Of a DNA stretch of 64,000 nucleotides, positions 42,501 through 54,334 are shown one piece after another (the first letter of the stretch is position 1; each line of letters starts with the position of its first letter). The position numbers were made by a program, and so were the translations under genes. A model generated the notes under the pieces. The model was given only the letters and a program-made list of their open reading frames with translations, was not told the origin of the DNA and made no database searches. The DNA comes from Podospora pseudocomata (taxonomy: Eukaryota; Ascomycota; Sordariomycetes; Sordariales; Podosporaceae): assembly GCF_035222375.1 (NCBI RefSeq), contig NW_026946366.1, positions 1,488,001 through 1,552,000 of the forward strand, read 5' to 3'.

Positions 42501-45500
42501 ATGCATGCATCCTGCCGAGATTGCTGTATGCTGTCATGGAGGCAGATGCGAGACAGACTATCGAAACGCTGGTCAAGATACATCTTTGCGCGCTTCCACT
42601 CGTGGTCTCTCGGACGATGTCGACAAATCGCCGTGTACTTTCTATTTGTTGCTGAACCTTCAGAGGAGAAAGATAACTATGCATCACGCCGTCGAAAATT
42701 CCCGGTACCACTCTGCAAGATGCCGCAAGCTGCATTCAGAGTTCGCCTTGGTGAGCTCAGCTCGACTATGTCATCACCTGGTGTATCACTAGATGCTCAT
42801 TGTCACTATCAGATAAGGTTGGTACGGATGCAAGCCGGGTTGGATGTATACCACCTGGCTATAAGAGCGACAATAAGCTATGATTTTCCCCAAACCCGGG
42901 GCACGGCCCAGGATCTTTTATTAGAGTCTGGGCAAGATGCGATGGTGGCCTGGAGCGGCAGATCTAGTTCTCGTGATATTCTGTTCGTCGGGCTGGAGAT
43001 TGGGGGCCCTTGAAAGTAACCGTCACCTCGTGGGAAAAGGCATCACCTCCGCGCGGCGGCGGCCTCGCGACGCCGTGAACAACAGGAGATGGTGGTTAAT
43101 TCATCTGATATCAGCCAACCGACCCTGCAGGAATCCGAGTTCGTCCGATTGTCCCATGTCGGAGGAGGTTCTCCCTCTGTCAACGACTGCAGGAGGAAAT
43201 TGCATCGGTATTGCTCATGCAGCACGGGCACCTTGGAGTTCACAAGAGTTAGGGAATGGTGTGCTGCCTCCCCCGCTTCTCTGCCTCGCAAAGTTCCAAT
43301 GATGTGGCCCTCTCGCATAGCCCAGCCATGGACGAGGACCTGTTCGGGCGATGCACGGCAGTCTCCAAGTTGCACCACAGGATGCGGAACGAAGGCTGCA
43401 AGTGCCGTGGAAAAGCTCGGTGGGAGCTTGCCTAGAGCTTGAGGTGGACGAAAAGGGACAATGTGATGATAGGCACGGATAGAAGCCAAGGAGGAATCTG
43501 GAGGTGGGGAAGAAACTCACAGGGCAAACAAGGCAAGGGGGTCAGACCGTTACGCTGGGGCCGTGCCGCATTCCCTGTCCAGCCCCTCCTCTTCTTCTCA
43601 CCTTCACGGAGCGCAATGCCGAGAACGATGCATGATGCGGCGCAATATCCCTGCCGAGGCGAGAGCTGGGAGGGAAGGCTCTCCTCTCAGCAGGCGAGTG
43701 TGCTGCGGTAGAGCTGACCTGGTCGCATCTCTGCCAGCTATGCGAACACAGGCTAATTGCTGTTTCTATATTGCCCGGTCCATCGCCATGACGGAAGACG
43801 TTGGAACGGCCACACACGAGGCACAGGCAACGTGATTTGTTACCAAAGCAGCAATGAGCTGTCAATTTACTGTGCCGCTCGCAACCCATCAGACCCATCA
43901 TCACGGTGAACGGGAGAGGATTGCGGCGTCCGCGCAAGAAACGAGGGGGACAAGCATTCAACGTTGTCGTCGAACCGAGGGAGGTGGTGAAGAGCCGCTA
44001 AATTACGCCTCCCGGGCACAGACAGCCGATGATGCCTTGGCCAGGGTCTCTTGGGCTCGATCGTCTGGTTCACTCTCTTGTTTGGGTTGACTGTTGTTTG
44101 GTTCCTGGGGTTGGGTCGCCGACCTGAACCAACAAGACGACGTTGATGACTGTGTGGGCTCTTCGACGTTATGTCAGGTGGTAAAAGAGAGACAGACAAT
44201 TGCTTCACTGTCGGGCCACCGTTCCAACACCCATGCCGGCTCTGCTCGGCTGCTGATTGGGCCCAAGGCGAGCTTCCAGCGTTGCACAGCACACGGACCA
44301 GATCAAGAGTCGAAATCGGTGTTCATCTGGATGGAGCGGTGGTGTATCGGGTCCTAAAAATAGGCTGCGCCTCTGGACACATTGAGCCTAGCTGCCGTTT
44401 TGCTATGTCGATGGCGGCGAGGCGGCCTGTTATCGCCTTTTTTTTTTTTTTTTTTTGTTTTTTCCATTATCCCAGCAGCGTAACCATGGAGCGTCGAGAT
44501 GTTGCTCCGTCTGACAGATAGATAGGTGGCACGCTGCAGCATTTGCCCAAAAGGGGGCTGCCATCGATCAGGGCATTATGCATCATCCTCACCAGACAGC
44601 ACACTCAACAGGCAAAGATGACACCTCGAATCCAGAGTGCGAGTGCATCCCAAACCCCACCACCCAAGACCCCAGATGCCCAGGCGATGGTACTCCATTC
44701 CGACAATATGTTGCACTCGGCTCCGGGCTCACCTCATTCGTCGACCAAGCTCGCAGAACAAAAAACATCATGTTGCTCAACACGCCAAACCGCGGCATTG
44801 GGCAACGGCGATCTCCCACTGCATTACCGTCGGCACCATCTTCCCGCTCCGCAAACTCATCCGGCCAGTGCTGCGTCCATCGGGGCTCGTGGTGCCGTGG
44901 TGTCTGCAGCTCAGCAACAGTGGTTCCTCAGCCCCTCGTATCCGGACGCAAACTCTACCATCTCTGGCTGGCCCAGAATCCAAGGGAGCCACAGGAGCGA
45001 AGTCACTACACTAGCCAAGAGTGTTGGATGCAGATGCCGCCACCGGCTGGACTCCCACTTGTAAATTGCAACCCGGTGACGTCGGGAAGAAAAGTTGAGC
45101 GCTCTTCCTCCGGAACTTGATCCTGAAGCGGAAGCTGGACAGCAAAAAGAAAAACCTTGACGCCCTCGTAGCAACAGCAAGCCACGCCGTGTTCAGAGAC
45201 ACCCCTCGCGTGTCTTGTCCCAAAATCGTAATTCTAGAAGGCCAGACGATGAGCAACCCTTGCCTGCCAAGCCGTGACCCCCGGAAAGTCTCAGCGCAAC
45301 GCTTCCGGGGGGCCTGGTTTCCGTGCTGTCTCGGCGTGCTGGGCTTGCTCCGTGCGTTGCGCCGCGCCGGGGGGACGACCACGGCGGGCTAACCAAGAAA
45401 AGTGCCATGCTTTTTGTATTCTTGTGATTGGAAAGAATCATGTTCTTACCCACTCCGGGGTCCCGCGGGGGTTCGGCAGTCGAGTCAGGAGAAGGGTACA

Positions 45501-46912
45501 CTGTATGTATGCACCAGCTTTCGCTCAGCTGAACGGTCTGAGACAGAGGAGAGTGACAGAGCAGAGCACATCATCCGACGACGAACAATGATGCGAATGG
45601 CCCTCATCTCAGCCATCGTGCGTGTACAGCAAAGCAAAGGATCCAAGCTCACGACATATCGGTCGATCTTAGCACGGCTTCCCTGCCCATTATTGGAAGC
45701 GGCAGCCCGAAGCATGATGCTGACTTATATTGCAGTTTTGGTAGTATATTGGGGGGTCTGTTCGACGTTGATTGAGACTATTAGAAAGAGACAACCCATC
45801 ATCAACCCACATGGGCCTAGTAATGTCACTCTGCAGACGACGGCAGGTACCTAGTGGATGGTGCTTGCCCTTCAGGCTGCAGGCTCTACTCTACGACACT
45901 GGTGGAAGTGCCTGTTGACGTGGGCAACACAAACAGCAAGTTACAGTTAGAGCTACCAGCCCGTGATTTCGGAGCCTTCTTGATGTCTGGCGGATCTCAT
46001 CTCATGGCGATCCGGTCAGCACACACGCAAAAGACACACACCATCACGGACCTGGAGGTGGGATTGCATGACACGCCGCCGCAGGGCAACACGAAGAGGA
46101 TGGCATAGTCAGCACCGCAGGCAGGTGACCCAGCATGTTTGAGATGAATGAGATCCAGTTATCTGCCTTTTGTGATGAACGACGGCGTTTTCGCCGGTCA
46201 AATCCAAAAGAGGCTGACGGTTGGGTTGGATGATAGTGGAGGGACACAAGATCCGTCTCTTGGCACACCATCTTCAACCCGGCATCTGTTTCTGTTTTCC
46301 TGTCGAAGTCGCGTACCTGGGAGGCGAGGTAGTTGCCGCATCACTGCATCTGCCTCTGCCGTATGCATACACAACACAACACACACAACACACACAACAC
46401 ATCATAACACAGGCAGCTTTGTCTCGCCTACGTCGAAGTCCTCAACAATATCGAAACAAGAGATACTGCGGTGGTCGGAGGTGCTGGCAACGATACGGTA
46501 CATCTCGGCGGCATTTGTCGTCCGTTGCTCCACCGCAGCATCCACCAAGACTGGGCCCTCGCCTTCCCCAGACTGTTCAAGAGTGAGCAACGGGGAGCAA
46601 CGGGCGAATCCAAGACTGGGCTCAAAGGGCCGATCAAGCAACTCCCGATCAAATCCCCAAGCTCCGCCATCCCGCCAAGACCGCGGCTACCCATAGGGAT
46701 TCCACTTCTCACCTTGTGATCCATCACGACCGCAATGCGGATATACGCCGGTGTTGCACCTTGGCCAGAGCCCTACACGTAGCATCACGGCACAGCCAGC
46801 GGTGCAGAGATGAACAATGAAAAGACCGGCCAGTTCTGTGACCGGATCGTCGCCTTCTAGAGAATTCCAAAGCACCCCCTACAGTACCGCGTATGTACCT
46901 CGGCGGCACAGG

Positions 46913-46938
46913 CTCTCTCTCTCTCTCTCTCTCTCTCT
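46913..46938. repeat. (CT)n microsatellite
   Basis: Uninterrupted run of about 13 CT units inside the gene-free region. Confidence 0.9.
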
Positions 46939-49595
46939 AGCCGACGTGGTTGCATCAGATAGTCCTCAGGGAAAGAAAAGGAGGTTGAGGCAGGGGCCAA
47001 AGGCTCAACAAGGAAGACGATCCAACACATCTGCACGAAGTTCCGTGAACGGCAAAGCCTTCTTCAAGCCCAGGGAACATCCACACCCGAGGCGAGCCTA
47101 TTGGCTTTCCAGGAAGTACACACGTTTGACGATGCCCCCGCCGGTGGACTGCGTTCAACGTCACCGTCACCGTTCCCAAGCAAGTGGGGGTTTGGAGTTT
47201 CGGTCAACTCGCATTGTGGCCCTCGGTCAAGCTCACCTTGCTCCTGATCAGGACACAATTTCTCTTGACTTTTTGCGCATCATTGCCTGCATGGACGTGT
47301 TGTGTCTGCGTCTTTGCCCACCACCGACATACCTATGATGCATTGACCTGGGCACCACCATCCATCATTGCTCACTGCAACACTGCAAGCCAGTTTCATA
47401 CTCGACCCGTAAGGTGAGATGGTTTGGAGTTGAAAATAAACGAGGCAGTGAATCGCCAAACGATTGATCTCGGACCCCCTTTTTTACACATATTCACACC
47501 AACTGTCCGGACTTTCGCCGAAGGACAAGGGGAAAAAAAAAACACACGGACCTCTCTCTTTCTTTCTCGCTCTCTCTCTTCAAGTGTGGTTACGGAATGT
47601 TTCTGGAAGGGCCACCAACAAAACAGCTCACACATCCTGTCCGCTCAGAAACATTCAGTTTTGGTGAACTGACCGTCAGTGTAGCATCGGCTTTGTTGCA
47701 AAAATGCGACGTTGATTTTTCTACGTTGTGTTAACCAGGTTACCATGTGTTTTTTTTTTTCACCTGTCTTCCCTCCCCTTCGCTTGCTTGTCTTGTTTCT
47801 ATTTGGGAATTGCCTGGGCTGGGATGAGCCCTGTGTTTTTTTTTTTCTGGAGTGAAAAATAAATTTCCGATTACGATTTTCCGGTAACATCACGACATTC
47901 CGCCTGTTGGGGAACGGGGACACGGGCGAAAAGGTCTGGTGTGACGATGGACCTTGATGGCAAGGATAGGGCTGGGAGGGATGGGTGGGTAGGTGTGGGT
48001 GATATTGAGATTGTATTGTTGCGCACCACCCGTGACGGCATGTTGTGGTTTTTATCGATCGGTTTTTGGGGGAGGGGTTTGGGGGGATCATATCATTGAT
48101 GATGTGAATGATCTCTGGGGATTGTCATTTAACACACCACTTGTTACACTGTACAGACAAGGTAAGGCATCATCGGTTATCAGCCTCCTCGAGGCGTCGC
48201 CTCGGATGGAAAGCATCTCATAATGGGCTCAATAGGCCGCTGACGATTTAATAACAACTCAAACGGCATACTATATGCATGACATTAATACCCCCCTCCT
48301 CGTAAGGCTCGACAACAACACCCACTGTTCTTTTTTTTTTCTTTCAATTTTTTTTTTTGGGTGTGTACTGACTGATGACTGCCGAATGGACCTTGACTAT
48401 ATTGGGGCATTTGTTAATATACTTCTTACACATGCACTGCATGTCACTATAGCACGCCGCATGCGACTATACCTGTCATTCAGATGAATGAGACTGATTG
48501 CTGAGTGGGGAAAATGTCTTGAAAAAACTCTCCGATGTGTCTCTTGTCTCTGCCTTGTGAGGTTTTGGATGTGTCTCTTCTTTTTTTTTTTTTGTTTTTG
48601 TTTTTGGCGCTTGGAAAGAGGTTACACGGCAGGTTGACAACCCGAAGCCGAGAGGGAGGAAGGGGGGTGAGTGATCCGATCGTCGCTTTCTAGTCCCTTG
48701 TTACTTTTTCCGTTGCGCATTTCCATCAGTTCTTTTTAAAAGGGGATATTTTGGGTCAGAATCTGGCATGTGAAGACTGAGCTGGAGATTTAACAGCAGG
48801 TGATGTATTGTATGAATACCCCATGGCTGCCAAGATGAGAAGGCAGCGAGGCCTTTTGTAAAGTAAAACGCCTCATTGTAGGTACGTTTGGATGCTGAAG
48901 CAGGTTGAAGGGGGGCAAAAAAAAAAAAGAAAAAAAAGAGAAAAAGAACCCTGCCTAGGTACTCAAGGAGTTCCCATGACTAAAAGAGCGTGGGGATCTT
49001 TGTTAATGGGGCAGCAAGAGACATGCGACGAAGTCACGGAATAGGACACATGAGTACCTACTCGCAAGGCATCCTGTTCGACGGTTCAAGCGAGGCAGAA
49101 AGCCAAATGGAAATGTCCCAGCCACGATAAGCATGAGGTTCAAAAAGCAGGTTTCAAGGCTGGCTTCCGATATCATCATCCGGCGGCGTTTTGGTCCGGG
49201 GAAAGGCCCAGTCTTGTAGGCATGTCTCGGCAGTGTTGCTTCTGTCGAAATATACACACGCCGGATGATGCATTGTGCTTGTGTTGAGAGTGTACGTTGG
49301 ATAATGTATCACACCTGGGGGTGGTGGAAATGTAGACAGGCTGGCAAGATGTGATATGGATATCTCACGTCTCACAGCATTTGCAACTGTTGGGAGTTTT
49401 AAATCCCATCGGTTCCCTCTACTCGATCACGATCAGATAGGCAAGCCGACGCGCCCAGTGAAACCACGCAGATTTGCCCTGCTGAGTGATGATGGTGTGT
49501 GGCTGTCGGGTTTTGTGGGTGTGGAAGAGTCAGAAAGATGATATCAGCGATTCAGCCCTGTGAACCGAACTGTTGGCAAGGAGAAAAGGGCGGGG

Positions 49596-49596
<1 letters not shown>

Positions 49597-49628
<32 letters not shown>
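49597..49628. repeat. (CA)16 microsatellite
   Basis: Uninterrupted CA dinucleotide run inside the gene-free region. Confidence 0.95.
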
Positions 49629-49630
<2 letters not shown>

Positions 49631-52600
49631 GGAGTGTACCTATGTGAGTTGTATTTTCCCGAACGTGTGAGGTCCTGTGTGAGACCTTATCGTGGCTTGG
49701 ATAGAATTCGTGGAATAATAATGTGAGAGGATCATTGATGAGTCTTCCGCCTCTACTCACCAGGTTCTGAACAAGATACCGTCCGTGCTTCGTCCCCGGC
49801 CTGGAAGTGATCGTTTTCGGTTCCGGACTCCGGGAATATGGGTTTTGTTAGCCCCCCTTATTTTTTTGTCTTGGGTTACCTTTTTGCTCGGTTCAGGGTC
49901 CTCCTCTGACCCCTTCCTCCTCATCAGTGGGTGATTTCGTTGGTTCGAATCGAGCGCGGAGCTGCTTACCCTGTTGGGAGATGCTGATGAATGCTTGGCA
50001 CCCTTCTCGTCTTTGGTGCGCTTGGTGACTGACTGTTGGTACCGGTAGTGGAGTGGGATTTCGGGCTACGTTGCCGGCTCTTGGGGAGAGAGAGGGGAAC
50101 ACAAAGCCGGCTTTTCTTGTTTGTCGAAGCTTGGGGGGTACACTATTTCTGGGCTGGGTAATCGAATGATTCTTGGAAAGAAGGAATTCTCTTTTGCCAT
50201 GTGCCAGTCAATGCAACTTCCGAGCGTCCAGATAGTTTCATGCAGGCGGCCCTTTCCAGCAACGAGGAAATTTGTCTGCGTGGCGGCGGTTTCCAAAAGA
50301 AAGGGGGAAGGGGCTCACTCACCTCGGTCGATGGATGTCCTTGTGTCCGGAGGAGTGCAGTACGAAGTGCTCGCTGCCATTGGCCAACAAGGAAAATCTA
50401 CCGTCTCTGACGAAGAAACGGTCACCTCGGCAGATCTCCTTCGCAGGCCGGCGCTGTGCGGCGGTTGGACCCGCCTGGCGCCGTTTGGCCTTCTGGATAC
50501 AGTGCGGCGGCATAATATACCAAGTCAATATATTGACTCGTCAAGGCCTGCACATTGTCGCGCCCGGCTCCAGGAACACAGGATGTTGCATGCCGGTTGC
50601 CAGGTCCTACCACCACACTCCTCGCTGTCGACGTCGACGAGCAGAGCCAACAGTGTGGCATATCCACCGTGTCCCGCGCTGAGCAACGAAGAATGGGCTG
50701 ACGGGTGGGGTCGATAGAGAGCCCGGAACGTGTCCGCGAGGAGAAGCCTGCTCTCTCTGGCAGCGTCTGGCCGGTTGTTGTCTTCAAAGACATGCATCGG
50801 AGAAAATGAGGGCGGGGGAAAGTGCGGAGCCAGCCAACCAGGAGGCCGTGATGCAAAACCATCGTGTTCCACGTGCGTCAAGCTCGGCTGTTGGACAGTC
50901 TAATACTCTGAGTTGTTTCTTTCTATTCTGCCCTCAGCGCCTCAGCTCCTGCACGTCGACCTGTCGACGAGTGACGAGTGGCTGGGCTGGTCGGGAATCG
51001 CGAAATCAGCCGGACGATGCTGCTGCTGCTGCTGGCGGCACCGCAGCCGGTATCAGCCAACGGTGGCGTCGACAAATAGAGCACTAGCGACTGGAGATGG
51101 GGGAGAGATGGCGTCTGCTGACTGGCGAGAGCGGACCAGACGAAACGGGATGGCGTCTGCGGAATCGGCGCTACGCAAGTCCCGCGCGAACCAGCGATCC
51201 TTCATGCGGCAGGCGTCATATAAAAAAAAAAGAGGAAGTTCCGTGCGTCTCCCCCACCTGGTTGAGATGAGATGAGATGAGAGGATGGGGACAGCAGTCG
51301 AGGCGAGGGGATCACAGAGATCAGACGAAAAGGGGACACTCTCACAGACACTGTCACAGGCGGCTCGCTGCTGCTGCTGCTGCTGCTGCGTGTGCCTGTA
51401 GAGTTCCACCCCTTGAATCCCAGGGGACTGGGATCGAGCTAACGACCTGGATGCCGAGCCCGTCCTTATCAGGCACTTGCTATTACATGTTGTGCAGGGT
51501 TATAGGCGACGGCCTTATTTGTTGCAGCGTGCACTACTGCGGTAGTGTGTAATTGCACTTATCGTGTTCATCATAAGAAGCCGGCACTCATGACACAGGC
51601 GGGGCACCGTGATGCCACTGGGATCCTCACACGGGACGGCGGGCAATGGAGACGGCATGGATCTGACGTCCGGCTGTTGAGCCAAAAATGCTAGGATCTT
51701 GTATCTGAACAGTAATTGTTGCGGTCTCTCGCTTGTTGATACACAGGAGGCGGGTGGTAGCTAGCTTAATTAAATAGAAGTTTGCGAGGGTTCTAGTTTC
51801 TGGTAACGAGAGCTTGGAAGAGACAGACAGGAAGGAAGGAGAGATTCATCAATATAGAAGCCTACTGCAGAGTCAACAAAGAGGAAGGAGCAATTCATCA
51901 TGCCGATGGAATTGCCAGTTTGCAGTTTCCCGTGTTGTCAATGCCCTGGCCCACAACGCACCCACCTGCCGAGCGAGCCCCGCCTAAATTTCCCAGCAGT
52001 CTCCACGTCCACCTCCTGCTCATTGCGGCATCGCATCGCATCGCCAACGACAAAAGCCCGCGAAGACAAGACAAGCACTTGGACTGTGCTGGTGCCCTGG
52101 TGTGTGCGGTGCCGGCGTGGGCCGTAGATCGGACGGGCGAGCCCCGGAGCCCCGTTGGTTTCCCGATTTTGCGAGATCCGATTCCAATTACTCGATTCGA
52201 ATGACACGCATTTTTTGGTCCTTTTGTATTTTTTATTATTATAGGCTTATGTCCCATCAGCGGTGCCGACAGACAGCAGCAGCGGGTACCTCACTGCAAC
52301 CCTCGTTGGCTGGGCATGCCCTCTCCTTCAGGCAAGTCACTCGCCTGTGTTTCTCTCTTCCTTCGAGAGCCGTCCCAAGACAGCGTCGCAGTCGCGGGTC
52401 GCCCTGCGCCGCGTGGTACCCTCGCGTCGGTGGCAGAACGAGTTCCAGAACAACGCGCGGAACGGCTGGCCGACCAAGCTGAAAGGGGGGGTAAGTAGGG
52501 TACGGGGTACGTCCTGATGAATGTCTCCAATGGTTCTCCTGCTGAATACCTACTTTGGACCTACAGACTCAACTCTCCCCAATGCTCGCCAGCTCTCGCC

Positions 52601-54265
52601 AACTCTCGCATTCGGTGCTTCACCAGCGTCCGGCGAGCCAAGACCATGCCAAGACAGTGAAACTCCGCTGTGAGGAGACATCTGGGTGAGGCCATTCCCC
52701 TGCTCTGTCGACAACTCTTGGCGACTGCCATCAGCGGCGGGCGCTGCCTGGAGCCCCTGTCCCTGTCCCTTGCTGGCACTCCCGGTCCATCACACACTCC
52801 TCCCTTCTTATCTTCCCGAACCCTCTTTTGCCTCGTGGTAGCCATCCATCATCGCACATCGCTTCGCCGCCGCCTGGTGAGATGCCTCACCACCAGAGCC
52901 AAGCCAAGCCAAGCACAGGCGTCGCCCAGCGTCAGAGGGACACCCTTGCCATGCCGGCTAACACAAGACAACCGTTCTCGTCCCCTTCTCCTCACACGCC
53001 CCTCCGCATCCTCCACCATCGACCCACCCCTCCCCCCTTCACTCTCACTCTCAACCGGGGAGAGCCACACAGCAGGAGGAAGGGCCCCCATGTAAAAGTG
53101 TCTCGCTGATGACGGTCGTTTCCTCTCAGTCGAGCTTCGTGGATTCCATCTGATTTCCCTTTTGAGCGCCGCCGTTGCATATTCCAGGGTAGCTGTCTCA
53201 CTGCTCATCTCGCAACAAGAATCTCAGAATGAGAGAGAAGTGAGAGAGCGCAACGCCATGCCGCACTGCCGAAATCCATGGGCTTGGAGCTAGCGGTTTG
53301 CTGGAGACGGGGTCCTCCCCCCCCAGTGGTCTGGCTGGCCCACCAGGGTGGGTATCTGTGTGGGCGCTTCCTGGAGACATTTTGAACAAAAAACATCATC
53401 CACCGGCCCGAGCTGCGAGCTGACCTGGGCTGCACTAATCCCATCCAAGCTCCGTATGACTTTTGTACTCTCAATCAACATACAAAGCACTGGGCGCCCG
53501 TCCCATCTTCTTGTTTTCTTTCTTCTTGGCCCCTGGTTCTGCTACTCTTCCCAAGCACACCTTGCTGTGCACCTTCCAACTTGCCCTCGTCCACCGTCCA
53601 CCGTCCACATACCCTTACCTCGGTGTATCCTGCGGCGTCTAGCTTTAGAGTGCCGCCGACAGAACGTCCGTCTGGGTTTCTTGCTCGCTGCACTAGATTG
53701 CATACAAACAATATCGAGTCTAGTTTGGCTGCACATAATAGTGGTGGTCTCCCCCTACCAGCCCGCCCCCCGAGCATCCCGTCCGTTCACTCCTACCCTC
53801 CCTCTTCCCTCCCCGGCTGCAGCAACAGGAGACAAGAGTCGACCTGGACCGACAACAACAACACCAGGAGCAAGGCCAACAAAGAGTGAGAAACGAGACT
53901 GTCCTGGACGCACGACAACCCTGTCTTTCGTACATTGCTTTCTGCACCTGGCCTATCTGGTCTACCCTCCTCTGCCTCGCAGTAATTGTTCGTTCAATTA
54001 TCCGGGATCGGTGCCCTCCTCCTGCTGGAGCTTGGCGTGCCCATCTGAATAGGCGGTCGTGAGTTGACTGCGCCGCCCCTGTACACCTTTATCCGGTGAA
54101 TATCTAGCTACCGGCCCCCTTCGACCCTTCTTTGTCCTACTGCTGCGACAAACCACCATCTACAACACCCTGCCTCACCACACACGCACATACACACACT
54201 GTATTGGGTGTCACAGCTCGGACATACACTCCCTTCCATACGCCTCCAACTTGAGAGAGTGTGAC

Positions 54266-54280
54266 ATGACACGGACATAG
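54266..54280 (+). promoter_or_regulatory. possible short upstream ORF in leader of the Zn2Cys6 gene
   Basis: ATG ACA CGG ACA TAG lies 54 bases before the chosen start codon. If the leader is transcribed from further upstream, as its length suggests, this four-codon frame would be met first by scanning ribosomes. This is inference from position only. Confidence 0.3.
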
Positions 54281-54334
54281 GCACGGTCATAGAATACAAC
54301 TACACAAAGGCCCATACCCTCGACATATCTCTCA

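Larger units (their letters stand above)
39551..54334. other. 14.8-kb region without recognisable genes
   Basis: Between divergent starts of the PQ-loop gene and the Zn2Cys6 regulator. Only short frames (under 200 codons) without family resemblance occur on either strand. GC content is not depressed, so repeat-induced point mutation of a transposon is not suggested. Simple repeats are scattered: TTT at 44439-44456, CT at 46913-46938, CA at 49597-49628, GATGA at 51265-51282, and CTG/TGC runs near 51020 and 51370. The last 0.8 kb (53.5-54.3 kb) is pyrimidine-rich and is probably the promoter and long leader of the regulator gene. The rest may be distal regulatory DNA or non-coding transcripts. 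Confidence 0.5.

Noticed and set aside
42486-43013. 175-codon open frame in the gene-free region
   Set aside because: Overlapping frames on both strands are of similar length, the composition is not protein-like, and no family motif is present.
40000-47000. Possible repeat silenced by RIP
   Set aside because: The region is not AT-rich, shows no TpA excess by eye and has no terminal repeats.
49925-49960. GGTTCGAATC, a tRNA B-box-like sequence
   Set aside because: The flanking bases cannot form a T-stem, and no acceptor, D-arm or anticodon arm can be folded around it.
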